A DNA stretch of 64,000 nucleotides from NCBI GenBank assembly GCA_020746835.1, contig JAGPNK010000009.1, positions 744,001 through 808,000 of the forward strand, read 5' to 3'. The position numbers and the translations under genes are program-made. This document shows positions 42,342-53,906 of the stretch, one piece after another (within the stretch, counting starts at the first letter, position 1; the number at the start of each line of letters is the position of its first letter). This DNA is from Stachybotrys elegans (taxonomy: Eukaryota; Ascomycota; Sordariomycetes; Hypocreales; Stachybotryaceae). Below the pieces are notes generated by a model. It was given only the letters and a program-made list of their open reading frames with translations. It was not told the DNA's origin and did no database searches.

Positions 42342-44169
42342 TTAGCCCATGGAACCTCCACTGCGATTGTTCCCAACCAGCCCAGCCATCTCGAGCAATG
42401 CCCTGTCTGCCTCAATGTCTCCTGAGCCAAGATTGATCCTGCGACGGGCCTCTGCTTCGCGCTCCTCCCAAGCCCACTGCTCCGCCTGCGCTTTGGACTC
42501 GGCATCGCCGCCGCAACCCCAAACCTCCATACTTTCAATCTGGAACCGGTCCTGAAAGTCGTACCTGCGCGTTACACTCGTCTGGAACGCGCCTCCTCGG
42601 GATCGATAGTTATGGTTGAAGACTCCAAACTCAAAGGAGTCATTGAGCAGGAGAGACACAGCGCCCAGCGAATGCATCTCCTCCCGTCGATGGGACTGCG
42701 TCTTCTTCGGGGGAGGACATCCAAATCCCAAAAACGTCTTTGTGAATGCTACAAAATCTTGGTTAAGCTTGGAAGGGGCGAAGACATCGTGAACCGGCTC
42801 CAGCTGGAAAAGCACCGTATCCGAGTCACCAAAGCATTCTGTAAATGTGTGTTTCCATGGCTGCTTGACGAAGACGCCAAAGGTAAGACTGTCCGACTTG
42901 CTACCTGGGGGAAAGCGATTCGGGGGGATCGAGTCAGCAAAGGCCGCCTCCTGGCCACCCTCTGGTACACGGCTCAGACGTGTGCCTCTGACCAATAATA
43001 TTGTAGGCGCCCTCCAGTTGAAAACCTTGGTTTCAAAGCTTCTCATAGAGAAGCCAGCCTGGTTCCCGGAATACAGCAGCCTTACTCGATGGAAAAGGTC
43101 GGATCCGGGGAGGAACAGGGAGATTTGAGACAAAGTATGCTCATCCAGGATGTCGCCGGTATCCTTGATCAACGGCTGAACCATTGGCAACGCCTCTGGT
43201 TTCTCGTCCTTGTGCTGAGAGAAGTCCAGGTTCTTGGAGAAGAGGAAATGCTCAAATAGGGCGTTGAATCCGTTGAATAGGTTTGGACATAGCACTGGGA
43301 TGACCTTGATAAAGTGAGAGTATTTGATTCCTGGGCTCGTTTCGGGATCCACGAAGGAAGCGAGCACATGCTCGGCTCTCGTCCTGAGACTCTCCAGCTG
43401 GTCGCCAGTCACCCTGGCTGTGTATCGCGAAAGCCTTTCTTGGGGCTCTAGAGGCGCAACAAGTAGGAGCAGTAGTAGCAGCTTCCGGAAGTTATCTGTG
43501 GGGATCAGCGCATCGAAGGGCGCAGGGGCGTCTCCCTCCATCACGGCGTGGTTTATATCCAGCAGCTCAAATGTTTCCAGCACAAGGTCATCCTCATCGG
43601 CATCTTCTGCATCGGCGCCTGCCTCGTCGACGGCAAACCCGGCAACATGGGAAGAGGCAGTTGAAGCCTCGGGCTTTTCCGACGTATCGATGCCAGCCTC
43701 AGATGCCTTCCGGTCAAAAACGGCCAAGCTCTTGAACAGTAGCTTGGTCCTGTCTCTGGAGCCCTTGGCTAATACTCGACGATACCTCTCAGTCAGGATA
43801 CTAAGCGCAATAATCATTCGAGGATGCTCCATAACGACGGGGGCGTCCTGAAGAAACGGGAAAGCACCAAGGTATGACACTATCTGGAACACGACGGGAG
43901 AGGCAGCCAGGATATCCGGAAGCTCGAGGAAGCGGGCCAGCGTATCCTCCTTGATGTAGCGCACCTCGTCCTGGTGGTCGGCCAAGCTCTGGAAAACATC
44001 ATTGAAGCAGTACTGCTCCAGCGAGGTGAAGCACAGGGCTTGGAATTTCCTGGCCTAGCGGGCGCCATCAGCAAAATCACGTCATGAGCGCTGCAGAGCT
44101 TACAAGCTCATGGGCCAGTTGTTCGCGGGACCGCCGCTGCGGCTGCGCGTCTGATTGACCCTGGCCCAT
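42342..44169 (-). CDS. RTC5: TLDc-domain protein, Restriction of telomere capping 5-like
   Basis: Two exons (44104-44169 and 42342-44054; 49-nt intron) give 592 residues. Splicing restores EQLAHELARKFQALCFTSLE. The N-terminus MGQGQSDAQ fits the N-myristoylation pattern (Gly2, Ser6). A helical region (about 25-330) precedes a TLDc domain (about 345-560), with SMRSFETKVFNWRAPTILLV and the GVFNHNYRSRGGAFQTSV segment. By family, TLDc proteins bind V-ATPase; yeast Rtc5 is myristoylated, sits at the vacuole and promotes V-ATPase disassembly. The telomere name comes from a yeast genetic screen. The 3' end lies 149 bp from RCF1 and is convergent with it. Confidence 0.92.
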
Positions 44170-44717
44170 TTTCAACGGGCGCAGCACCGACAAGTGGGAA
44201 ATCGCCAAATCTCAGCAGGTGTCGATCAGCGGTGTCTCGACATTGGGGAATTGGAGATGGTATCCAGGAGCTCGATGATAAGGTCAAGCTAGGGCGTTTC
44301 GCTTGACTGACGTTACGTCACATGTATAGATAGCTACTCCCACTCCCACGTGATCCACAGCAGCCAGAATCTCACCTCATCCAAGCCACTGAACAAGGGC
44401 CAACTTTATTCCCGTATTGCTCTCAATTCGACCATCTCTGTGCAGCGACAGGGAGAAAAAGAAAATGGCTGATGGGTGTAGCACATCCATCGGCTCCAAG
44501 ATATCCACCCGCCAACCTCCCATCATGACCCAGAAGCTTATCATCCACGAAGCTGAGAAGCCCAAGAACCCAAGAAACCCAGGTGAAAAGATTAGCAGCT
44601 ATATAATCGACATACAGCCAGAACACTCAGATGAAACTCCACGACGTTGCTGGCAGGTGTTGAACTTCTCTGCCGCACAGCACATGCCTACCATTCACCC
44701 TGAGGCTCTTCAGCGTC
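44170..44717. other. Intergenic region
   Basis: About 550 bp between the RTC5 start codon and the stop of the next minus-strand gene. It should contain the RTC5 promoter. No gene is supported. Confidence 0.6.
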
Positions 44718-46051
44718 CTATTCGTAAGCCCCTTCGGTATAGCCGCCGTCATAGTCCTCCTGAGAATAGGCATACTCCTCCCCCGTGTATTGCTCATCGT
44801 AGTACTGCTCCTGGTAGTAACCGTCGTCGGTATATCCATCAGCGTAGCCACCATCGTAGTACTCTTCTTGGTAATATTGGCCTTCGACGTCCTCTCCCTC
44901 AATATAGCCCTCTTCGTAGTACCCGTCTTCATAGTACACATCTTCGTTGTACTCGTCGACAAAGTCTTCAGAATAGGGCTGCTCCAGGATCGGGGTTTCC
45001 TCTTCGGGGAAGTACGCCTCAATCTCGCCCTCTCCATTCCGGTTCAAGGCACCGTCCCGACACAGGACTCCCTTGGACCAATCGCAGGTCCATGCCTGGA
45101 GGTTCAGTTCAAGGAGATCATCTGCCAGGGGCTTATCAAATTTGGCGATGTAATCACTGATAGAGGTTCCTGGTTTCGGGGCGTCGAAGGGTGTTTCGAA
45201 CCAGCTGGGGATATCTTCAGGGAAATCGTCTTGGATGAGCGGCTGGACGTCATCGCCCTGACCAGCATAGATCAATTTGGCCACGTTCTGCTGGTGGTCA
45301 GGTCGCAAGTCTTACAATCATAACAAGATCGCTTACCAAGTGTTCCGTCTTCAACGCCTTGATCTTGTCAAACATCAAACACTTGGCCGGGTTGTCATGA
45401 TCGAAGTCGCATGCCTGAGGGAGCAGTGCTTCGAGCCAAGCCGCAGCCTCAGAAGTGTACTATACAAGGTCAGGGCCATATCGGGTAGCTGATGGTACGG
45501 AAACATACCTCAAGGTAACAGCCTGCCACTCGAAGCTGGGCAGGTAGGCTCCAAGTCTGGGTCTCGGCGAGCTGTTCGCCGAGAGCCTGCAGGATCCGAG
45601 TCCAGATCATAACGGATCGACCCACGAGCTGCTCATGTCAGTATTTCGTATGAAGATGGCGACAGGTAGCTACATACAACCAACGAGCCGCTCTGCTCCT
45701 TGGGCGTGCTGAAAACGAGCGTTGCGTCCTGCCAGGCGAAGCCTTCGGTGGGTTTGATCAAGACATGCGAAAACCACTGAAGGGACCGGAAATTGAGGCT
45801 TCGCGTCGGTTAGCGACCAGAGCCCACCAGAGCGAGGCATTGACTGACCATGCAGTATCTTGTGTGAGAGGACCTTCAAAGTCAGTCCAGGAATTGAACT
45901 CTGGAACCGCCTCTTCAAGTTCAACATCAAATTCTACCGCAGGGACAACTTCCTTAGCTGCACCTGGAGATGAGTCCTCGGGCGCCTCCGCGGCAGCGAC
46001 TGTAAGAGCCAGGCCCGTAGCCACAGCCCAGGAAAACAACATGGTCTTCAT
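44718..46051 (-). CDS. Secreted protein with an extreme Tyr/Glu/Asp/Gly-rich tail; family unknown
   Basis: Five exons are inferred (45845-46051, 45678-45776, 45509-45628, 45337-45459, 44718-45287), giving 372 residues; three introns are 49 nt and the first is 68 nt with a weak donor, so its edge is uncertain. Residues 1-21 are a signal peptide (MKTMLFSWAVATGLALTVAAA). A helical domain of about 220 residues contains three Cys and several Trp (LRVAGCYLE, LPQACDFDHDNPAKCLMFDK). The last 85 residues contain 23 Tyr, no Lys or Arg, and repeat units such as YYEDGYYEEGY and YYDGGYADGY. I do not recognise the family. Such a tail could be cross-linked through Tyr in a wall or bind metals or cations; both are guesses. 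It is divergent from another acidic secreted protein. Confidence 0.78.
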
Positions 46052-46653
46052 GATCGCGATATGTGCACCGTCGAAGAGAAGACTTGGAATAAGGGAAAAG
46101 GACGACAAACTGCGGTCACCGATAGGGGGGCGATGTATCAAGGCACTACTGACTTATACCCAAGCGGCTCGGTCTCCCATCGCAGACGGAACGCGTCGCA
46201 ATGTTGAAGCATGTGAGTAGACATTACGTACTGTTTTCGCGCTCTTTCTGCCACGGTGTCGTGATCCAACATACTTGTTTATACAACTTTGCCGTGAATG
46301 TTGTGCTGAGAGGATGGCTTGCTGCAACCCGAACTCAGAATCGAGCCACAACAATCGAATACAGAAGCAGTTCCACAAATTCGGTTCGCTGTCGAGAACG
46401 GCGATGATCGAAAAGACATGCTCCAAACTCAACGTCAGGTCAGCCGGTGAACCGTTCAAAACATACGTGTCCATTTGTGACGGACTTGATGCTCAACAGG
46501 TCGACGCGGGACGCGTTGCACATGTTTCGTCACTCATGTAGAAGCTGTATTAAATGAGGATTGTGTGCCATGCCCCCCTCACTGGCTCTGGCGAGGAATT
46601 TCTCTCGATCATTCGCATATTTCGGTTCGATTCGGTTCAAACGCACTCCTACA
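46052..46653. promoter_or_regulatory. Divergent promoter region of the two acidic secreted-protein genes
   Basis: 602 bp separate the two start codons. A 10-bp direct repeat TTCGGTTCRA occurs twice at 46621-46640, just before the right-hand start. No clear TATA box was identified. Confidence 0.5.
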
Positions 46654-48371
46654 ATGCGGTGGTTTCGGATTCTATTTTGGTCCCTCATTTCAGGCGCGCA
46701 AGCCTTTTCCCAGCCCTCACATGACCATGTTCAAATTAAGAGACAGGAGCCAGGGGATTTCCTAGAGGTCGTCTCGGCTCCTGCTGAAGAGATCGTGTAC
46801 CAAGCACCAGTGCCCGAGGTATGGAATCATGATACGTCTAACCCGTCAGACCAAGACACATTTGCTAAAGAAGTACCATATAAGAACGTGGACACAGTCT
46901 TTGAAGAAGAGCCTGCTGAGGCCGAAGTTGTCTTGGAAGAAGCTCCCGCTATCATTGAAGTCGTCGCTCAGCCCGCCCCCGAGCCAGTCTCGGAGACAGA
47001 GGATGTTGTGCTTGATCCTGCAACCACTGCCCCGCCGGATGCTAAGCTCCAAGCGTTCCTGAAGAGCTTGGCGGAAGAGTATCCTGATATGATGGATGAT
47101 ATCGAGCACGAGTATCCCGATCTTGATGAATATGAAGATTATGAGCAAGATGAAGATTCTCTGGCACACTTTGCTCCACTCCCTGAGTCCATTGATGCAG
47201 GATACACCGACTCAGGCTTCCCGGAATTTGGCGACAAGACGGACATCATCGACGAGCTGGTGGACGAGAGCGTTGTTGAGGAGATCTTGCCATCGGGCGC
47301 AGATCCCGTTGCTGACGAGATCGAAGAAGTTGACATCCAGGTGGACCAGGAAGTCGTCGAGGATGTACATGAAACCATCCAACATGAAGACATCTTTGAA
47401 GAAGATTTCTTCAGCGAGGAGTTTCTCAATGAAGAGATCATCGGCCAAGATCTCGCTGGCCAACATGTTACGGAGGCTATTGATGAAGAAATCATCAACG
47501 AAGAGACCGTGGGGGGTGTCACCGAATTTATCGACGAAGAGATAGTCGATGGCGAGGTCGTCGACAAGTTCCCCGAATTCGTCGGCGAAGAGATTGTCGA
47601 TCAAGAGGTCGAGGAGCTCGTCGACGAGGAAATCATCAGTGGAGAAGTCGTTGACGAAGACATCGTTGGGGAGATCGTCGACAAGTTCTCTGAGGAGGAT
47701 ACCGTCGAAGACATCTCTCTCGAGGTCGATGTCGATGCTGTTGACGAGGATGACCTCTTCCCTCAGAACACCTACCTCTACCTCTCCCAGCAGCGCATCC
47801 TGCGACACCTGCTCCTCAACATCATCAAGACTCTTACCCAGCTACGCCAGATCGTCCCCCAGCTCACCACCGAGATCAACGATGCTATTGTAAGCTATCG
47901 CTCCGTCACCTAGCCGTGTACCATGCTGACACACCTTAGCAACACTGGAAGTATCTTCGTCGCGTTTCGTACGACTGGGGCGAGGTGAATGAGGACGACT
48001 ACCTTGAGGTAAGCCCGACCCCTCGCACCTCTTCTCTCCAGAAGATTGTGCTCACATACTCATCTAGTCTGTCGCCTCTCTTCGAGTTGTCCTAGCCGCG
48101 CTGCGAGACATTGAGGGCAGCCTCACGGTCAGCATCCATGAGCCCATCCAGAGGCTCTTCTTCGACAACTTGGTTCGTAACACAATACTCTTTCCGGATT
48201 TCCACCCAGATGCCCCAGCTGCTGACACGCGCCTAGTTCCTCGTCGGATTTTTGAACGACGCCCAGGACTCCGACGAGATCCCTCCGTTCCTACTTGGCT
48301 TGCCCGCCGACGTTGTCGGAGGTCTGATCCACTTCCTCTATGTCGATGTCACCCGGCCTCTGCCTCAATAA
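46654..48371 (+). CDS. Secreted acidic-repeat protein with a C-terminal helical domain; family unknown
   Basis: Four exons (46654-47889, 47940-48008, 48068-48172, 48237-48371) give 514 residues with frame kept. I chose ATG 46654 because MRWFRILFWSLISGAQAFS is a good signal peptide; an in-frame ATG at 46570 is possible. A Kex2-like KR site follows near residue 28 (VQIKR). Residues about 35-370 are extremely acidic with imperfect Ile/Val/Asp/Glu repeats (units such as IDEEIVDGEVVDKF). The C-terminal ~140 residues are helical and amphipathic (LRHLLLNIIKTLTQLRQIV, then HWKYLRRVSYDWGEV). No family is recognised. It is divergent from another acidic secreted protein, and both have several introns of about 50 nt. 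A shared extracellular role is plausible but unproven. Confidence 0.8.
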
Positions 48372-48698
48372 TTGCGCCTCGGAGGTTCTACTGAGGCCCT
48401 TGTCAGCAGATGAGGAGCTCTTTGTGCAAGAGCACGAGATGAAAATAATGGGAGGTAGATAGATGGTTGTAGCAAGCTGAACTTGCGATTGCAATGAATA
48501 CTGGTTCTTGAGTTGCACTTGTCCAATTGTTCCCGTAGCCTTCAAGAGGCATGAATGATATCGCTTATACACAAACGTCCAAACCAAAGGTGCGCCGAGG
48601 CCCAAACCCCCATCCGACTGCTAAATCACAGTATTATCTCAACAATAGGCGCTTATCAGAGCAAGCTTAACAGTACAACAACACAGTCTAGCCAACGC
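48372..48698. other. Convergent 3' region
   Basis: A 327-bp gap between two convergent genes. No other feature is visible. Confidence 0.65.
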
Positions 48699-51057
48699 TC
48701 ACACTACCTGAGCATCACTGGGCACCACGGCCTTGATCAGCCTCCGATACTTGACTTCGCTCTCGTCCTCAGCATCGCGAGCCTTCCCGGGCTGTGGCGA
48801 GCTTGTGGACCTGGCTGATTTTGTCGCCCACAAAACAGTAGGCTTAGCTGGTGCCACGGTCGCTTCCGCATCCGACACAGGCTTTGGGGAAGATCCGTTG
48901 GCTTTGGGCTCCTCGTTGGCCCCATCGTTTTCACCGTCCTTGGGGCCACGTGGAAGTCTCATAGCCAAAAGGATATACTCGGCCCTTGTCATGTTGTCCA
49001 TCACATCATCCATATACCTCCGCACCTCATCCTGGGGCGCCACCGCTCTCGCTAGGTTCTCCAGGTGCCGCCCTGTTGAGGTAGAGATGCGTATTGTCAC
49101 AGGCTGATAGTAGTCAAGGTTGGGGTCGCCACCGTATTCCGACGTGCTGCCTTTGCGGACGATGAGGAAGGACGCGATCACTTGTTGACCCACGCTTGTT
49201 GGCAAATATTCTAGTATGCTGTATTTGGGGAAAAGATATCGATCGCCGCTCCCAAAGTCGAAAACAACAGCCGACACGTCTGGTTTCGGCGCAGGGGGAG
49301 GCCCTTTGGACCGTAGAGCCTGGGGATTCGCGTGCGGGGATTGAGCCGGGGAGGCCTTGGCATGACCGTTCGGCTGCCCGTTTTGAGCCAGTGGCCTGCC
49401 AGGGCTGGGTGCAGGCACGATTTGCGGAGCACTCTTCATATCCTTGTGCAGCTTTTCAAGAATGTCTTTGAGGTCGGTGGCATCGGTGAACCCAGGTTTC
49501 CCCTCGGCGATGCGCTTGATCATGTCCTTGGTCTTCTGGTTTTCCAAAGCTGATTTCACCAGCATAACCACCAGAGGGTCGCTCCGCGGGGGAGGGCGGA
49601 GCTCCGAGGACCGCTGGTTGGGATTTGACGTTAGGACAATATCCAGGATAGTTCTGACCTCGTCTGCAAAATACTTGACAGTTCGCCCGTCCACGGTGAG
49701 TCTGTCAGCTGATGGTCCCTGTTGACCACCACTACGTTTGTATTCGAGGTTGAGCTGATCAATGATTTTCTGGAAGTGAGCAAGCTCTCCTTCTTTCGCC
49801 TGGCCAACAGCGACCCTTTTCATAAGATCGCGAAGGTTCGCATCGCCCGAAGCCTTCTGAGCAAGGAGTGCGATGACGGGATCGTTGGCAGCAGGTTTGG
49901 GAGCAGGTGCTGGAGCAGCCGTTCTAGCAACAGGCGGTGCTGAACCCGGGGCTTGTGGCCTGGCTGTAGGCGTGGCCGGGCTGGGCGCTGCCGCTTGAGG
50001 CCTTGCCAGAGGCGAGCCCGTATTCACTGTGCCGGGGGCGGCAGCCAACACAGGCTTCAGAGGGGGGTTCGAGGGTGGGCGCGCCGCGAGGGGTGCAGCA
50101 GCCGGAGCTAACACCGGACCCTGCGTTGGGGTGTTGGGTGGTGGCTGTGTTTGTACTGGTGCGACTGAAGGGGCGCGCTGCACAGCCGGTGCCTGTAGCC
50201 CCTGTACCACGGGAGTTGCCGGGGATGTAACGTGATGTACGGTTGCTGGAGGTGCCGCAGGCTTTGGAGAAGCGGTAGTGTGCGCGGGCGCGGGAGCAGG
50301 TGCTTCCTGAGGTTTCGCCAAGGGCTGAGCTGAGGTTGGTTGAGGGCCAGGAGCCATATTCCTAGGTGTCGGCGTCGGCGTCGTAGCAACAGGTGTGGCC
50401 ACGCCAGTGGAAGGGGTTGGTGGTGGCGGCATGGAGCCATTGGGTGGCCCGTACTGGATGATGGGCCGAACCTGCGACTGAGCCGAGGGCTGATTTTGCT
50501 GTTGAGGACGAGGCTTGGCCTCCTTGACCACAAACATTGTAGCTTCCAGAACGTGCGGCTCGATTGTGATGGAGACGGTGCCGACTTTAGTCATGGAATC
50601 CTTTGGGGGGTTCTTGGGATCCTCGGTGACGACGCCTTTTCGCTTGTGAGGTTTGGTCCAGTACTTCTCAAACAGACCGTCGCTGATCCATCGGTAACGC
50701 GATCTCGAGAGGGATTCGAGCAAAACACCACTGTCGCCTCGCTGTTAGCAGCAATCCTAGACAATCCTTCTTGAGTCACGGCCCCAAGACCTACCTCTCA
50801 TTTATGGATTGGTAATCCTTCGCGGACAGGTCGTCGGATTGCGACTCGTCCAGGACTGGAAGAGGCTTCCCCGACTGAATGGACCTGGGCAAAGACGGCG
50901 GAGGAGGTGGAGGGGGCGGAGGGGGTGTTTCTTCGACTGGCGCTGGTTGGGGAGCGGCCGGAGTTGCAGAACGCTCCCGAGGCGTAATGTTTCGTTTCTT
51001 GGCGACCTGCTCGACGCGAGCAGAAGCCCGAGCTGGGAGCTTCCTCTTTCTCTCCAT
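48699..51057 (-). CDS. SWC3: SWR1 chromatin-remodelling complex subunit Swc3
   Basis: Two exons (50795-51057 and 48699-50730; 64-nt intron) give 764 residues. The N-terminus MERKRKLPARASARVEQVAK and a Pro run are followed by DYQSINERSGVLLESLSRSR across the junction, then ISDGLFEKYWTKPHKRKGVV, the Swc3 signature. A long Pro/Ala/Gln-rich region (about residues 150-370) precedes helical segments, a domain near 520-680 (FPKYSILEYLPTSVGQQVIA) and a short disordered tail. In yeast Swc3 belongs to SWR1, which exchanges H2A for H2A.Z. The exact Swc3 contribution is not visible here. The intron interrupts an N-terminal conserved block, and joining it restores the block. Confidence 0.87.
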
Positions 51058-51869
51058 TGCGGGACTCGGAACGACGCGGATGGGTTACGTGACTCGTTGC
51101 GACCGGACCATGATAACGGAGGAGGCGAGGAGCGCGTCGGAGGAGCTGCGATCCGTACGGTTGCTGAGTTGAGGAGGACGTGCGTGGGCGGGAAGAGAGC
51201 GAATGAAAGTCATGGAACAACTGAGGGAAACGCTGTCGAGGTCACGCGGCGCGTGATTGGCCTGGATAGCGGAAGGCGGAGAAATCAAGTAAGCCGACAG
51301 GTCGCGATCCATACTTGAGAGGTACTTAGCGCGAGGTACCAGCCGCGCCGTTCATGCCACAGCTTCATGTCTCAATACCAGCGACAAGCCGGCTATCATG
51401 ATTTGGAAAAGGACGTAACAACCGCATGGGTGGTATAGGTAGCTGGGGTGGATGTTTGCTTGCTTTTTTTGCTGCAGACCATTCCGTAAGGGTGTATTTG
51501 CCTGACCGAACCTAAACATATCGTGCCTCGAGACCGTTGTTCCCGCCCAGGTACGGAGTCGAGGTACCCTCATGTCAGGTACCATCCTGGTGCACGGTGT
51601 GATCTGCTAACTGCATAGAGGCTCCACTTGCATCCACCTTCCAGTGGGATAACAGCCGCATGCCAGATGGCGCACCTTTTGCTGGGCGTAATTCAACCTC
51701 ACCTCACCCTGCCAATGACCCCCTTGCATGTAAACTACTTCATTTGGCCGCTGTAAACGAGTCTGTCATGATTTAAAGCATACAGGATCCAAGCCGGTTC
51801 CCAAAATTCTTCTACTTCACCTCTCTTCATCTGCACACAGAAGAACAGCGTGATAGCTGTCCGAGAACA
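51058..51869. promoter_or_regulatory. Divergent promoter region, SWC3 and the BEM46-like hydrolase
   Basis: About 810 bp between two divergent start codons. No TATA box or supported frame is seen. Several TAGGTA/GGTACC-type motifs occur near 51320-51580. Confidence 0.5.
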
Positions 51870-53297
51870 ATGGCGTCGCTCTTCTCTACGCGAGGTGCCG
51901 TCGCCGTGGCATTGTCTCCCATGGCCCTCTATGTTTTCTTTATCTTAATATCTACCATCCCGACAATGCAGAGACAGTAAGCGTCTTATTGTGTCTGTAA
52001 AACTGAGAGGTTGCGACGACTCACAAGATGCGCAGCTTTCTGTACGCCCACAAAATCAATGACCTATGGCGGATCGATCTGGACAAGCCAGAAGCCTGGG
52101 GCTTTGCGAGTAAGTCTCGCCAGCTTCCAGGAGGTGCACTTTCTGATTGATTTAGCCAACCAGGTTACCCCTTTCTCTATTCAAACATCGGATAAAGAAG
52201 CCCTGTATGCATGGCACATCCTGCCCCTTCCCCTGTATCTCAAGAACGAAGCTTTACTTTCCACTCAAGCGATTGGCTTCTCCAATGATTTCACGGCAAC
52301 GGAATCATTCAGGCTACTGAAGGACGATCCGGAAGCGAGACTCGTGATCTACTGTGAGTTGGACCCGTGAAACTCCTTGACGTGATCGTTATTGATATAC
52401 GTGTAGTTCACGGCGTGAGTGTTCATTAAACCACTTGCAGTTTGCACTGCTCATGCTAATGGGTATAGAATGCCGGACATATAGCGCAGGCTCAGAGACC
52501 CCAAATCTACCATGCCCTGACAGACACATCCACATATCACGTTCTGTCGTTTGACTACCGTGGCTTTGGTCGGTCCACCGGTACTCCCACCGAGGCAGGG
52601 ATCATTGATGATGCTACCGCTGTCGTTGAATGGGCCGTGAAGACGGCAGGCATTCCTCCTAGACGGATCGTGCTCCTCGGCCAGAGCCTAGGTACTGCAG
52701 TTATCAGCGGCGTGGCGGAGCGCTTCGCGATTCGGAATGTCGAGTTTGCCGGCATTGTGCTGGTCGCGGGCTTCAGCGACTTGGCATCGATGCTGAGCGG
52801 ATATCGCATGGGCGGCGTGGTCCCTGTGTTGGGTCCTCTGAAGAACTGGCCGTACATGCTGCAGCTGGTACAGACATTTGTTGTCGACAAGTGGCACTCT
52901 GCCAATCGCCTTGCCAACATCGTCCGTCATACCAAGGGCCGACTACGCATCAACCTGATCCATGCCAAGAATGACCGCGATATTCCCTGGACGGAAGACA
53001 ATAAGCTATTCAGGGCTGCTGTCAACGAGTCTGTTGGCATCCACGACGATGTCGGGTTCCAAGCATGGAAAGATCAATTGACTGTCAAGAAAGGAGATGA
53101 TGCGTTTGTGACCACCTGGACCGCGAAGCCAGACATTATTGTTCGCCAAGAACTCTTCCCCTATGGAGGTAAGTAACACGGTCTAATCACGCAACACGGC
53201 TGACCAAGAACAAGAGCACAACACCGTAATGGGCTTCGCGCCTGTGGCGCTGGCCGTTATGAGATCGTTTGATCTTCATGGAACAGGTTACGCGTGA
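51870..53297 (+). CDS. ABHD12/BEM46-like alpha/beta hydrolase with N-terminal membrane anchor
   Basis: Six exons (51870-51976, 52036-52109, 52156-52353, 52407-52414, 52469-53168, 53215-53297) give 389 residues. Exon 4 is only 8 nt, but it restores the oxyanion motif IYFHGNAGH exactly. Residues about 10-33 form a membrane helix. The nucleophile elbow is LLGQSLGTAV, the acid lies in HAKNDRDIPW, and the His is in EHNTVMGF, again restored by a splice. Family members are serine hydrolases of the ER or plasma membrane: ABHD12 hydrolyses monoacylglycerols and lyso-phosphatidylserine, and BEM46 is linked to polar growth. The substrate cannot be read from sequence. Each splice has GT-AG ends and the sum is a multiple of three. 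Confidence 0.92.
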
Positions 53298-53906
53298 GAG
53301 CTGACGTATCTGGTAAGATAAGTTTTAGATACATAGGTAGATGGTAGACTATAGATCTCGACAAGGGCTGCAAACCCTCATCGTCTCCCATGAGGATCAT
53401 GACAAAAAAGAGCAATCCATCCATGCGGTACACGGGGTAGAGTGACACAGTTCATCAGAATCCCGTGCTGCATGGTACAGGGATGTAATTTCTTCCCCAA
53501 TTCAGTCGAATGCTCCAAGATGGTGACACATCGACTGATCGTCGGTCGATGGTCAATTGTCAACCCCAAAAGTAAAGGGAAGAAAATTATGTTGAGGTTG
53601 AAAGGAGGGGGGAAAACCCCCAATCCCAAGCCCTATGTTTCCCTCATCCAGACCTTTTGAATTGGATATGGATTTTAGAGTAATTTAGCAAGCCGACAGT
53701 CTCATGTATGTGTCTGTCGTGCTAAAGAATCTCTAAGCTGCTTCTACCCCGCGGCGCCTATCGATAGCTGCTTCTGTTAACCCCACCAGCGACCCGAGCT
53801 CGAACCCTAAGAACCAGCTACGTGTAACTCCAGCATCCTGGTCACGAGCATCATTGCCCAGAACCTGGAAGCGGCACACAACTCCCAGGGAGATCTCGAC
53901 ACAACA
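53298..53906. other. Intergenic region before NMT1
   Basis: About 610 bp holding the hydrolase 3' end and the NMT1 promoter. No other feature is visible. Confidence 0.65.

Noticed and set aside
46615..46645. GGTTCGATTC word resembling a tRNA B box
   Set aside because: No matching A box or acceptor-stem pairing nearby; it is part of a direct repeat in a promoter.
46561..46653. Earlier start for the acidic-repeat gene
   Set aside because: The first codon here is TTG. ATG 46570 is in frame, but a good signal peptide begins only at ATG 46654.
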